From the NCBI GenBank assembly GCA_017621035.1, contig JAGATY010000024.1:1-64000 (forward strand): a stretch of 64,000 bases of DNA, given 5' to 3'. Shown one piece after another: positions 27,775 to 35,876 of this stretch. The translations under genes were made by a program, and so were the position numbers. The notes under the pieces are model-generated. The model was not told where the DNA came from. It saw nothing but the letters and a program-made list of their open reading frames with translations, and searched no databases. The stretch's first letter is position 1. Each line of letters opens with the position of its first letter. This DNA comes from Bacteroides sp. (GTDB lineage: Bacteria; Bacteroidota; Bacteroidia; Bacteroidales; Bacteroidaceae).

Positions 27775-28286
27775 AAGTAACATCTAAGCGTATAACTTAC
27801 CTGCTGCTACTTCTCATCATTCCACTCTTCACGGCTTGCGACAACGAGGACGACCTGGTCACTATCTTTACCGGCAAGACGTGGAAGCTGAGCCGCCTTA
27901 CCACTCCCGGCAGTGTGGCACAGTTTCCGCAAGACTTCTGGCAGACGGAAGAGGCATACAACAGCAGCATGCAAGCCTTTCAGGGAGAGAAGAACTATAC
28001 CCTCAACTTCGAGGGTGTGGAACTGAACGGAGAGCTTAGTGGCACAAGCGTCAGCGGTAAGGGTATCAAAGCCACCCTCTCCGGCTACTGGACGGCCAAC
28101 GGAAAGGACAACAGTTTCTCCATCAGCAACATACGCATCAATACAACCGAGAGTGACCCGCTGGCCAAAGTCTACATTGCCGGCTTGCAAACCGCCTATA
28201 AATATGAGGGAGACGCCAATTCCCTGGTGCTCTATTTCAAGTATAACAACAAGGATATGATTATGGGATTCACCCCAAAACGATAA
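27771..28286 (+). CDS. DUF4847-like lipoprotein
   Basis: A 171-residue lipoprotein: hydrophobic leader ending FTAC, with DNEDD immediately after the Cys, an acidic surface-export-type signal. The mature part looks like a small beta-sandwich or lipocalin-like fold (TGKTWKLSRLTTPG near the start, WTANGKDNSFSISNI) and resembles the Bacteroides DUF4847 family. Function unknown. The ATG overlaps the dcp stop by 4 bp, so translation is coupled. The dCMP deaminase gene follows 4 bp later. Confidence 0.78.
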   Translation: MKVTSKRITYLLLLLIIPLFTACDNEDDLVTIFTGKTWKLSRLTTPGSVAQFPQDFWQTEEAYNSSMQAFQGEKNYTLNFEGVELNGELSGTSVSGKGIKATLSGYWTANGKDNSFSISNIRINTTESDPLAKVYIAGLQTAYKYEGDANSLVLYFKYNNKDMIMGFTPKR

Positions 28287-28290
28287 GACT

Positions 28291-28728
28291 ATGGAAGATT
28301 GCGCAAAAGCCAAACAAGAGGCCCTCGATATGCGTTATATACGCATGGCTTGCATTTGGGCAGAGAACTCTTATTGCCAACGGCGTCAGGTGGGTGCGCT
28401 CATCGTGAAAGATAAAATGATTATTTCCGATGGCTATAACGGTACCCCCTCCGGCTTTGAAAACGTGTGCGAGGACGAAAACAACGTCACCAAGCCTTAC
28501 GTGCTGCATGCCGAGGCTAACGCCATCACCAAGATAGCCCGCAGTAACAATAGCAGCGACGGGGCTACTATGTACGTCACAGCATCTCCCTGCATCGAGT
28601 GTGCCAAACTGATTATTCAGGCCGGCATCAAGCGGGTGGTTTACTCAGAGAAGTACCGTCTGGAAGATGGCATAGACCTGTTGAAGCGTGCCGGCATTGA
28701 GGTTATCTACCTCTCGCCCGACAAGTAG
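28291..28728 (+). CDS. dCMP deaminase family protein
   Basis: Zinc-dependent cytidine deaminase fold, 145 residues. The catalytic motif HAEANAI supplies the zinc His and the proton-shuttling Glu, and SPCIECAK supplies two zinc Cys. Most likely it converts dCMP to dUMP for dTTP supply (ComEB-like). It is third in the dcp-lipoprotein-deaminase unit, a functionally mixed but tightly packed operon. Confidence 0.93.
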   Translation: MEDCAKAKQEALDMRYIRMACIWAENSYCQRRQVGALIVKDKMIISDGYNGTPSGFENVCEDENNVTKPYVLHAEANAITKIARSNNSSDGATMYVTASPCIECAKLIIQAGIKRVVYSEKYRLEDGIDLLKRAGIEVIYLSPDK

Positions 28729-28830
28729 AAAGCACTCCCGGGTTTGAGAGAAGCGACACTTCTTTACAACAAGCAGCAATCTGAAATCAAGCACTAAGAA
28801 TAACTATCATTAAACATAAAGCAACGCTAT

Positions 28831-30561
28831 ATGAGCAGTAAAAGCAATTCCCGTTTCATACCGATTATCATTGCCATCAGTGTGGTACTGGGAATCCTTA
28901 TTGGAACATTCTACAGCAAGCACTCCGGAAGCAACAGACTGGGCATTATCAACGGTTCGTCCAATAAACTGAATGCCCTGCTCCGAGTTATTGAAGACCA
29001 GTACGTCGACACGGTAAACATCGGCCAGTTGGTTGAAAAGGCCATGCCGCAAATATTGGCAGAGCTAGACCCACACTCCACTTACATCCCTGCGCAGAAC
29101 TTGGAAGAGGTAAACTCTGAACTAGAGGGAAGCTTCAGTGGCATTGGCGTGCAGTTTACCATACAAGAAGACACGGTGCACGTCAATAACGTCGTGAAAG
29201 GCGGCCCCTCTGAAAAGGTGGGTCTGATGGCCGGAGACCGCATCGTGAAGGTAGACGACAGCCTGTTTGTAGGCAAGGGAATCAACAACACCAAGGTGAT
29301 GCGCACCCTGAAGGGTCCTAAAGGGACAGAGATTAAGGTCAGCGTAAAGCGTGCCACAGAGAAAGAGTTACTGGACTTCCTTATCGTGCGTGGTGACATT
29401 CCGCAGAACACCATCGACGCGGCCTACATGGTGACACCGGAGTTTGGTTACATACAAATCAGCAAGTTCGGACGCACCACTCATGTGGAACTCTTAAACG
29501 CCATTGCCCAACTGACGCATCAGAAGTGCCAGGGAGTTATCATCGACCTGCGCGGAAACACGGGCGGCTACATGCAGGCTGCCACACGCATGGTGAATGA
29601 GTTTCTACCTGAAGGCAAACTGATTGTCTACACCGAGGGCGAGAATTACCCACGCGCCCAGGAGTATGCCAACGGAACAGGCAGTTGCCAACAGTTGCCT
29701 GTGGTGGTCTTGATAAATGAAGCCTCGGCCTCGGCTAGCGAAATCTTTGCTGGAGCCATACAGGACAACGACCGCGGTACCATTATCGGCCGCCGCTCCT
29801 TTGGTAAGGGACTGGTTCAACAACCGGTGGACTTCAGCGACGGGTCTGCTGTGCGCCTCACCATTGCACGCTATCACACCCCGTCAGGCCGCTGCATCCA
29901 ACGTCCCTATGAGAATGGAAAGGACAGTAAGTATGAGATGGACTTCATCACCCGCTACGAGCACGGCGAGTTTTTCTCAGAAGACAGCATTAAGCAGAAT
30001 AAGGAGTTGAGCTTCAAGACCTCACTCGGCCGTACCGTTTATGGCGGTGGCGGCATCATGCCGGACATCTTTGTGCCGCAGGACACACTGGGAATCTCCT
30101 CTTATTTGATAGAGGTGAGCAACAAAGGACTCATCAACCAGTTCTGTTTCCAGTACACCGACCGCAACCGCCAACGCTTGGGCGAGTATGAAGATTACAC
30201 CCAGCTGCAGCAGTTCCTTAAAACACAAGGCATCGTGGAGAAGTTTGTCAACTTTGCCACCTCTAAAGGGGTGAAGCGTCGGAACCTACTCATTCAGAAG
30301 TCATACAAACTGCTGGAACGCAACTTGTTTGGAGGCATCATCTACAACATGCTCGACATGGATCAGTACATCCGTTACCTCAACCAGACCGATACCGCTG
30401 TGCTGAAGGCGCTGGAGGTATTGGAGCGAGGAGAAGCTTTCCCCCAAGCACCCGAATCAACCAATGCCGAGAACAATGACAAACAAGAAAAAAGAACTGC
30501 GCAAGCAAATCTCCGCACTGAAAATCCAGCACAAGGAATCTATCTTGCAGCAATCTGCTGA
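28831..30561 (+). CDS. S41 family C-terminal processing peptidase
   Basis: A tail-specific protease of 576 residues. An N-terminal membrane anchor or signal (about 10-27, IPIIIAISVVLGILIGTF) precedes a PDZ domain (about 85-180, GIGVQF...GLMAGDRIVKVD) and the S41 catalytic core with DLRGNTGGYM, NEASASASEIFAGA (nucleophile Ser) and GRRSFGKGLVQ (Lys). It is periplasmic. Its last 98 bases overlap the next ORF in another frame, or 86 if that gene starts at its second ATG; the last 30 or so residues look unconserved. Confidence 0.93.
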   Translation: MSSKSNSRFIPIIIAISVVLGILIGTFYSKHSGSNRLGIINGSSNKLNALLRVIEDQYVDTVNIGQLVEKAMPQILAELDPHSTYIPAQNLEEVNSELEGSFSGIGVQFTIQEDTVHVNNVVKGGPSEKVGLMAGDRIVKVDDSLFVGKGINNTKVMRTLKGPKGTEIKVSVKRATEKELLDFLIVRGDIPQNTIDAAYMVTPEFGYIQISKFGRTTHVELLNAIAQLTHQKCQGVIIDLRGNTGGYMQAATRMVNEFLPEGKLIVYTEGENYPRAQEYANGTGSCQQLPVVVLINEASASASEIFAGAIQDNDRGTIIGRRSFGKGLVQQPVDFSDGSAVRLTIARYHTPSGRCIQRPYENGKDSKYEMDFITRYEHGEFFSEDSIKQNKELSFKTSLGRTVYGGGGIMPDIFVPQDTLGISSYLIEVSNKGLINQFCFQYTDRNRQRLGEYEDYTQLQQFLKTQGIVEKFVNFATSKGVKRRNLLIQKSYKLLERNLFGGIIYNMLDMDQYIRYLNQTDTAVLKALEVLERGEAFPQAPESTNAENNDKQEKRTAQANLRTENPAQGIYLAAIC

Positions 30562-31012
30562 GGTGCTGACGGCCTTGGAGGCTCACCCACTCTTCAAGGC
30601 CGCCCGTACCGTACTGCTTTTCCACTCCCTGCCCGACGAGGTTTTCACTCACCGTTTCGTTGAGAAGTGGTGCAGCCGCAAGCGTGTCCTGCTGCCGGTG
30701 GTAGTGGGCGACGAGTTGGAGCTGCGTCTCTTCACCTCGCCCCAACAGTTACAACCGGGTGCTTATGGCATTGCTGAGCCTGTGGGGGAACCTTTCACAC
30801 GGTACGAAGAGATTGACTTCGTGGCCGTCCCCGGCGTTGCTTTCGATGCCGCGGGCAATCGTTTGGGGCGCGGCAAAGGTTACTACGACCGCCTGCTTCC
30901 CCATCTTCCGCAAGCCTACAAGGCGGGCGTTTGTCTGCCCTATCAATTGGTGGAGAGTGTTCCAACCGAAGAGCAGGACGTCCGCATGGATTGTGTCATC
31001 ACCTCCCGTTAA
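30476..31012 (+). CDS. 5-formyltetrahydrofolate cyclo-ligase
   Basis: Converts 5-formyl-THF to 5,10-methenyl-THF with ATP (YgfA/MTHFS family). About 178 residues from MTNKKKELRKQI, with the signature GNRLGRGKGYYDR near the C-terminus. A second in-frame ATG exists at 30464; I prefer 30476 from family alignment by eye. Either start gives an 86-98 bp overlap with the upstream S41 protease gene, unusually long. In many bacteria the cyclo-ligase gene follows the 6S RNA; here it does not. Confidence 0.9.
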   Translation: MTNKKKELRKQISALKIQHKESILQQSAEVLTALEAHPLFKAARTVLLFHSLPDEVFTHRFVEKWCSRKRVLLPVVVGDELELRLFTSPQQLQPGAYGIAEPVGEPFTRYEEIDFVAVPGVAFDAAGNRLGRGKGYYDRLLPHLPQAYKAGVCLPYQLVESVPTEEQDVRMDCVITSR

Positions 31013-31154
31013 ATCATCCATTTCCTCCCCTACTGTACCACCTGACCGGCCTCTGTGTCCGGCCAACGGGCGGAAGCTGACTGCACGCTGTCCGGAGTAA
31101 GAGTTTTCGATGTTCTCAACCCGTCTGCCACATCTCCGCAATAAGGGTTGAATT

Positions 31155-31197
31155 GCACAAGATGGCATCTTGTGCAGCATAAGATGGCATCTTGTGC
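31155..31197. repeat. Two tandem 21-bp palindromes, 22-bp period
   Basis: Palindromes GCACAAGATG-G-CATCTTGTGC (31155-31175) and GCATAAGATGGCATCTTGTGC (31177-31197) are in register at 22 bp. Near-identical palindromes occur three times at 53835-53899. They lie in the 345-bp convergent gap between the cyclo-ligase and DUF721 genes; I see nothing else recognisable in that gap. Confidence 0.85.
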
Positions 31198-31357
31198 ATC
31201 TTTCCTTCTAATGTGGAGGATGAGAAGTCTGGGTGCGACAGGTGAGGAGTCGGTGTGCGGAAGAGGGGCAGCATAAGTGAGTCGGTCGGGAAGACAGAGT
31301 GCCGACAGACGAAGGAAACTGTACCGAGAAGGGACGATAGCTGTCCCGAGGAAGGAA

Positions 31358-31648
31358 TTAGCGGAACACGATGTTGGTAATGACTTGTGCGCCCACGTGT
31401 TTGTTCAGGTTGCGCACCAGCAATTCGCGCCCCATCATCAGTTCCTGACGCAGTGCGGCGGAGGTGAGGTGCACGTAGAGTACCTGATTCTTTATAAACA
31501 GTTGGTTGGTGTAAGCAGCAATGGTGGGTCCCAGTAGCTCGGGCCAGGCACTGATGAGACGACGCTCGTTCAGGGGAGACTCCAGGCACTCTTGGCGAAG
31601 GTAGTGGCGAACCAGGTTCCCGATTTGTTCTGCGTTGTTTCTTTTCAT
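31358..31648 (-). CDS. DUF721 / DciA-like protein
   Basis: A 96-residue protein of the DUF721 family (LNERRLISAWPELLGPTIAAYT, then FIKNQVLYVHLTSAALRQELMM). DciA proteins of this family load the replicative helicase in bacteria that lack DnaC or DnaI. The start overlaps the recF stop by 4 bp, so the genes are translationally coupled. The recF-dciA pairing matches the dnaA-dnaN-recF-dciA neighbourhood of other phyla, which supports a replication role. Confidence 0.85.
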   Translation of the reverse strand: MKRNNAEQIGNLVRHYLRQECLESPLNERRLISAWPELLGPTIAAYTNQLFIKNQVLYVHLTSAALRQELMMGRELLVRNLNKHVGAQVITNIVFR

Positions 31649-32757
31649 ACTTCGCCCTCCCCTATTTCAGTTACAGAGCCACGGTTTACGCTAAACATCT
31701 TGTAGTCGCCACCCACTTTATGAAGAATCTTGTCCAAGTGCTCGCGGTTGGTGTCTGTAATGAATATCTGCCCAAAACTCTCATCGGCCACCAGTTTGAT
31801 GATTTGCTCCACGCGGGAAGCGTCTAACTTGTCGAAGATGTCATCCAATAAAAGCAGCGGCACGGTATGACCGGTGCGCTTCAGGAAATCGAACTGCGCC
31901 AGCTTCAGTGCCACAAGATAGGTCTTGTTCTGTCCCTGCGACCCCTCTCTTTTGATAGGGAAATCGCCCAGCAGCATGTTCAGCTCGTCTTTATGAATGC
32001 CTCGCAAGGAGTAGCCCATGATTTGGTCGCGCACTCTGCTCTCACGCAGCACCTCCAGCAGAGAGGCATTGCGGGCGTGGCTCTCGTAGGAAAGACCCAC
32101 CTGCTCCTTATCCTCGGAGATGAAAGAGTAGAAAGATTGGAAGATGGGGATGAACTCGCGGATGAAAGCTTCGCGTTTGCGGAAGACCACTTCTCCGCTT
32201 TGTGCCATCATCTCCTCCCACACCAGGAAGAGTTCTTCCTCCACCGGTTGCTCACTCTTCAGCAGTGTGTTACGCTGTTGCAAGGCTTTGTTGTAGCGAA
32301 TGAGGGCATCGAGATACTCTTTGTCATACTGTGAAATCACCACGTCCATGAAACGACGACGCTCATCACTCCCGCCCGCAATGAGTTCCGAGTCGGCAGG
32401 TGACACCATGACCAGCGGCAGGAAACCGATGTGGTCTGAGAGGCGACCGTACTCCTTCTTATTACGCTTGAACTGTTTCTTCTGCCTGCGCTTCATTCCA
32501 CAGTATATCTCCTCGGGCGTGCCATCCGCAGCCTGGTAAAAACCTTGTATCACAAAGAAGTCAGCCTCGTGGCGGATGTTCTGAGAGTCGATTGGATTGC
32601 CTGCGCTCTTACAGAAAGAGAGGAAATAGACAGCATCGAGCAGGTTGGTTTTACCCATTCCGTTCTGCCCGAAGAAGCAGTTCAGCTTGGGCGAAAATTC
32701 CAAGTCAGCCTGCTCCAGATTCTTATAATTGAGTATGGATATACGTTTCAGTATCAT
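31645..32757 (-). CDS. recF: DNA replication and repair protein RecF
   Basis: An SMC-like ATPase that binds gaps in DNA and helps RecOR load RecA. The 370 residues have Walker A GQNGMGKTNLLDAVYFLS near residue 30, a signature-like GSQGQNKTYLVALKLAQ, and Walker B LLLLDDIFDKLD. The start MILKRISILNYKNLE at 32757 is preferred over the longer frame because a -7 box lies at 32779-32786. dnaN and gyrB are not adjacent. Confidence 0.95.
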   Translation of the reverse strand: MILKRISILNYKNLEQADLEFSPKLNCFFGQNGMGKTNLLDAVYFLSFCKSAGNPIDSQNIRHEADFFVIQGFYQAADGTPEEIYCGMKRRQKKQFKRNKKEYGRLSDHIGFLPLVMVSPADSELIAGGSDERRRFMDVVISQYDKEYLDALIRYNKALQQRNTLLKSEQPVEEELFLVWEEMMAQSGEVVFRKREAFIREFIPIFQSFYSFISEDKEQVGLSYESHARNASLLEVLRESRVRDQIMGYSLRGIHKDELNMLLGDFPIKREGSQGQNKTYLVALKLAQFDFLKRTGHTVPLLLLDDIFDKLDASRVEQIIKLVADESFGQIFITDTNREHLDKILHKVGGDYKMFSVNRGSVTEIGEGEV

Positions 32758-32778
32758 ATCACAGTCAGGATTCGGTGA

Positions 32779-32786
32779 CAAAAGTA
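32779..32786 (-). promoter_or_regulatory. -7 box of recF-DUF721
   Basis: The minus strand reads TACTTTTG, 22 bp upstream of the recF ATG at 32757. Confidence 0.65.
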
Positions 32787-32861
32787 GCAAGTTTTTCGTT
32801 GTTTTCCAGCCGTAAAAGAAAAAAAGATGCTCCTAAATTTCGCTGATAGCCATAAAAGACT

Positions 32862-32869
32862 TACTTTTG
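32862..32869 (+). promoter_or_regulatory. -7 box of TPR protein gene
   Basis: TACTTTTG matches TAnnTTTG, 48 bp upstream of the ATG at 32918 and divergent from the recF promoter. Confidence 0.65.
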
Positions 32870-32917
32870 CGGGTCGAAATCTTATACAAAAGAGTAATAA
32901 TAAAATAATCAATAAAA

Positions 32918-33601
32918 ATGGCAGAACAAAAGAAAACGAACGAAGCCTTGAACGTGGAAGAAACGCTGACACAAACCGAGGCATTCTTGATGAAGAACAA
33001 AAAAGCAATCATCGGCGCTGTAGTAGCCTTGGTACTTATTGTAGCCGGCGTGGTAATGTACAAGAATCTGTATGCTGAACCGCGCGAAGAGAAAGCACAA
33101 GCCGCTCTGTTCAAAGGTGAGCAATACTTTGAAGCTAACGCATTTGAACTGGCTCTGAATGGTGACAGTGTAGGCTATGCCGGTTTCTTGAAAGTGGCAG
33201 ACGAATACAGCGGCACCAAAGCAGCCAATCTGGCAAAGGCTTACGCAGGCATCTGCTTGGCACAACTGGGCAAGAATGAAGAAGCCATCAAGGCATTGGA
33301 CAGCTTCAGCGGTGACGACCAAATGGTAGCTCCCGCACTGAAAGGCGCTATGGGTAACTGCTATGCACGCCTCAACAAGCTCGACAAAGCTGCTTCTCTC
33401 CTTTTGAAAGCTGCCAACGAAGCTGATAACAATACACTCAGCCCCATCTTCTTGCAACAGGCAGGTGAAATCCTGATGCAACAAGGCAAGTACGATGAAG
33501 CCATCAAGGCATTCACCACCATCAAGGAGAAATACTTCCGCTCATTCCAATCAATGAGTGTGGATAAGTACATCGAACAAGCTAAGTTGCTGAAGAAGTA
33601 A
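32918..33601 (+). CDS. Membrane-anchored tetratricopeptide repeat protein
   Basis: A 227-residue protein with a single N-terminal membrane segment (about residues 29-47, AIIGAVVALVLIVAGVVMY) and TPR-like helical repeats in the periplasmic part (ANLAKAYAGICLAQLGKNEEAIKAL, GDDQMVAPALKGAMGNCYARL, GEILMQQGKYDEAIKAF). The layout resembles YfgM. It probably scaffolds envelope proteins; no partner is visible. Codon use is moderately biased, suggesting good expression. A terminator follows. Confidence 0.88.
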   Translation: MAEQKKTNEALNVEETLTQTEAFLMKNKKAIIGAVVALVLIVAGVVMYKNLYAEPREEKAQAALFKGEQYFEANAFELALNGDSVGYAGFLKVADEYSGTKAANLAKAYAGICLAQLGKNEEAIKALDSFSGDDQMVAPALKGAMGNCYARLNKLDKAASLLLKAANEADNNTLSPIFLQQAGEILMQQGKYDEAIKAFTTIKEKYFRSFQSMSVDKYIEQAKLLKK

Positions 33602-33625
33602 TTCACACCTATTATATAATATAAA

Positions 33626-33672
33626 GGCACGGACTACACGGCAAGCAAGAAACCGTGCGCTCCGTGCCTTTT
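33626..33672 (+). terminator. Terminator after TPR gene
   Basis: AAGGCACGGA and TCCGTGCCTTTTG form the outer stem; an inner ACGG/CCGT pairing is possible. The T-rich tail runs toward ribH. Confidence 0.75.
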
Positions 33673-33721
33673 GTTTTATCAAAAACATCTTCCAAACCTA
33701 ACAACATCAAACATCAGACCT

Positions 33722-34216
33722 ATGGCAACAGCATACCATAACTTGTCGGAGTACGACTTCAACAGCGTACCCAGTGCCGAAAAGATGAAGTTCGGCATCG
33801 TAGTATCTGAATGGAACTACAACATAACCGGTGCCCTGCTTCGTGGCGCAGTGGAAACCTTGAAGAAACATGGAGCCAAAGAAGAAAACATCTGCATTAA
33901 AACAGTTCCCGGAAGCTTTGAACTGACTTTTGGAGCTGCACAACTGATAGAATACAGCGACGTGGATGCAGTAATTGCTATTGGTTGTGTGGTTCGCGGA
34001 GATACCCCACATTTCGACTACGTTTGCCAAGGAACAACGCAAGGCATCGCACAGCTCAATGCAACTAGCGATGTACCAGTAATTTACGGACTCATCACCA
34101 CCAACACAATGGAGCAGGCAGAGGATCGTGCAGGAGGAAAATTAGGTAATAAAGGAGACGAATGCGCAATAACTGCAATAAAAATGATAGATTTCGCTTG
34201 GAGTTTACAAAAATAG
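33722..34216 (+). CDS. ribH: 6,7-dimethyl-8-ribityllumazine synthase
   Basis: The penultimate step of riboflavin synthesis, forming the icosahedral lumazine synthase. The 164 residues have [36 protein letters not shown] and [18 protein letters not shown], all canonical including the catalytic His in TPHFDYV. I chose ATG 33722; the longer reading begins at a non-conserved leader in the terminator region. No other rib genes are nearby. Confidence 0.96.
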   Translation: MATAYHNLSEYDFNSVPSAEKMKFGIVVSEWNYNITGALLRGAVETLKKHGAKEENICIKTVPGSFELTFGAAQLIEYSDVDAVIAIGCVVRGDTPHFDYVCQGTTQGIAQLNATSDVPVIYGLITTNTMEQAEDRAGGKLGNKGDECAITAIKMIDFAWSLQK

Positions 34217-34227
34217 TTGTACCTTTG
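34198..34227 (+). promoter_or_regulatory. Promoter of the tRNA-Tyr/tRNA-Gly unit
   Basis: TTG (34198-34200), a 19-bp spacer and TACCTTTG (34220-34227). The -33 box is inside the last codons of ribH. Confidence 0.7.
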
Positions 34228-34293
34228 CAACCGCAAACGAGAAACAAAGGCAGCAAAGCCGAAGCATAAAAGCCAAAAGTTAATCGCGAGCAT

Positions 34294-34379
34294 GGGCAAA
34301 TACCAGAGTGGCCAAATGGGGCAGACTGTAAATCTGCTGGCTTACGCCTTCGGTGGTTCGAATCCATCTTTGCCCACCA
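34294..34379 (+). tRNA. tRNA-Tyr (GTA)
   Basis: An 86-nt class II tRNA with encoded CCA. The acceptor stem GGGCAAA/TTTGCCC is perfect. The anticodon arm GCAGA-CTGTAAA-TCTGC gives GTA, a long variable arm follows (GGCTTACGCC), and the T arm is GGTGG-TTCGAAT-CCATC. Confidence 0.97.
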
Positions 34380-34384
34380 AAATT

Positions 34385-34457
34385 GCGGAAGTAGCTCAGT
34401 TGATAGAGCATTAGCCTTCCAAGCTGAGGGTCGCGGGTTTGAGCCCCGTCTTCCGCT
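34385..34457 (+). tRNA. tRNA-Gly (TCC)
   Basis: A 73-nt tRNA without encoded CCA. The acceptor GCGGAAG/CTTCCGC is perfect, the anticodon loop CTTCCAA reads TCC (decodes GGA), and the T arm is GCGGG-TTTGAGC-CCCGT. It lies 5 bp after tRNA-Tyr, in one transcript. Its 3' end borders an accessory-looking stretch. Confidence 0.96.
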
Positions 34458-34466
34458 CTTAATGAG

Positions 34467-34509
34467 AACCTTGATAGTCAAGCAATTAACTATCGAGGTT
34501 TTCTATTTT
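34467..34509 (+). terminator. Terminator after tRNA-Gly
   Basis: AACCTTGATAGT and ACTATCGAGGTT form a 12-bp stem with one G-T pair, followed by TTCTATTTT. Confidence 0.78.
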
Positions 34510-34591
34510 ATACAAGTCAAGAAACTACCGACTTTGGCTGACTTCATAGGATACATGTAAACCGAGATGTAAACTAGAATTTTACTTATGA

Positions 34592-34693
34592 ATGCCTCTG
34601 ACAGCAGAAGAGAAAGCGGAATCTGGGAATTATGACAACTTTGAGGAGTTCATTTCAACTCTTGAAGAAGAAGTACAATTTCAGACTTTCTGA
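34592..34693 (+). CDS. Short ORF of 33 codons, possible remnant
   Basis: MPLTAEEKAESGNYDNFEEF begins a 33-residue acidic peptide in the gap after the tRNA genes. It is too short to assign and has no -7 box of its own. It may be the remains of a gene carried on an element once inserted at tRNA-Gly, or noise. The rest of 34510-34792 shows nothing I recognise. Confidence 0.25.
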   Translation: MPLTAEEKAESGNYDNFEEFISTLEEEVQFQTF

Positions 34694-34792
34694 TTGTTAT
34701 TGGATGAGTTGTGAGATTTTGAGTGAACGCAGTTACTAACTAACAGAGAGGGCATTTCGATATCCTCTCATTAAATATCTTATCATTAAATA

Positions 34793-34822
34793 TTGTGTTT
34801 ACGAAAAGAATAACTACCTTTG
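34793..34822 (+). promoter_or_regulatory. Promoter of the HEPN/MNT pair
   Basis: TTG (34793-34795), a 19-bp spacer and TACCTTTG (34815-34822), 18 bp upstream of the HEPN ATG. Confidence 0.75.
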
Positions 34823-34840
34823 TAAGAAATATGATTGAAT

Positions 34841-35227
34841 ATGAATGATAAAGTTACATATTGGATAGAAATGTCAGATTATGACTTGGAAACCGCAGAT
34901 GCAATGTTGGTTACAGGTCGTTATCTATATGTAGGTTTCATGTGCCACCAAACTATTGAAAAGGTGCTGAAAGCATATTGGAGCAACTGTCTGGAAGAAA
35001 TTCCTCTGAAAATTCATTCATTATCTAGATTGGCAGAAAAGACAAGCATTGATAAAGAATTATCTGAAGAACAGCTTGATTTCATTGATAGACTTGAACC
35101 CTTAAATATTGAAGCTCGTTATCCTTCATACAAGGAACGGCTTATGAAAAGTTTGTCAAAAGAATACTGCCAACAACTTCTGGAAGAAACAAAAGAGTTA
35201 CAACAATGGATAAAGAACAAGCTATAA
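34841..35227 (+). CDS. HEPN domain protein (toxin-like partner of MNT)
   Basis: A 128-residue all-alpha HEPN protein. Family landmarks are MCHQTIEKVLKAYW in helix 2, KIHSLSRLAEKT and the LEPLNIEARYPSY segment typical of COG2250-type HEPN proteins. Many HEPN toxins are RNases with an Rx4-6H site; I do not see that exact motif, so it may be a non-RNase or divergent member. It overlaps the MNT gene by 22 bp and shares its promoter. A HEPN/MNT toxin-antitoxin system is the likeliest role; a housekeeping HEPN-MNT pair cannot be excluded. Confidence 0.85.
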   Translation: MNDKVTYWIEMSDYDLETADAMLVTGRYLYVGFMCHQTIEKVLKAYWSNCLEEIPLKIHSLSRLAEKTSIDKELSEEQLDFIDRLEPLNIEARYPSYKERLMKSLSKEYCQQLLEETKELQQWIKNKL

Positions 35228-35502
35228 CACTTGCCAAGAAGTACAAGGAAATGGTAGCTGAAAAGTTACCATTGAAAGCTTTATATCTTTATGGTTCTTA
35301 CAGTAAAGGGAATCATAGAGAGGACAGCGATATTGATATAGCGGTAGTTGTAGACCATTTGAATGACAACTATTTTGAGGACACTCCATTATTATGGAAA
35401 CTAAGACGCAAGATAAGTAACCTCATTGAACCTGTCCTATTGACAGAAGATATGAACAATCCACTTTATTGCGATATTGCAAGAACAGGAATACTTATTT
35501 AA
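35206..35502 (+). CDS. Minimal nucleotidyltransferase (MNT), antitoxin-like
   Basis: A 98-residue MNT protein. The active-site signature GSYSKGNHREDSDIDIAVV contains Gly30, Ser31, Asp42 and Asp44 in the GSx10DxD arrangement, so it is probably catalytically competent. In HepT/MntA systems the MNT partner AMPylates and silences the HEPN toxin. It overlaps the HEPN gene by 22 bp and a terminator follows directly. Confidence 0.9.
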   Translation: MDKEQAITLAKKYKEMVAEKLPLKALYLYGSYSKGNHREDSDIDIAVVVDHLNDNYFEDTPLLWKLRRKISNLIEPVLLTEDMNNPLYCDIARTGILI

Positions 35503-35520
35503 TCAATTACTAATTCAAAG

Positions 35521-35554
35521 AAAGGACATCTATTCAGTTAGGTGTCCTTTTTTC
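35521..35554 (+). terminator. Terminator after MNT gene
   Basis: AAAGGACATC and GGTGTCCTTT form a 10-bp stem with a 10-nt loop and a T run. The remaining gap to 35876 contains no feature I can name. Confidence 0.85.
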
Positions 35555-35876
35555 GTTTATATTACACACATCACTACTAACAGAGCATCTTCCCATCAGC
35601 CATCTTTTCTTATTGAATCCGGCAGAGAAGAAAAATATTTGCCTTAGATGTTACAAAAGTATTGCATTTCCCCCTAAATTTGCAACCTATTCTTGACGAA
35701 AGCATTAGTCTGAGATTCTTTTTGAAAAGGTGTTATTGAAATTATCTTCATCTCTCAAGTCTTGCAAACTGAAAAACAAAAGCGGGAGAGAAAGGATAAG
35801 GCAGATAATAGTTCCCACACCTTATTTATTACTTGTTTCTTCTGGGAATTAGGAAACGAACCATAATCTATTAGTT

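Noticed and set aside
34095..34481. ORF reading through the tRNA genes in antisense (SGRRGSNPRPSAWKANALSTE)
   Set aside because: This is the well-known spurious translation of tRNA genes; both tRNAs fold perfectly.
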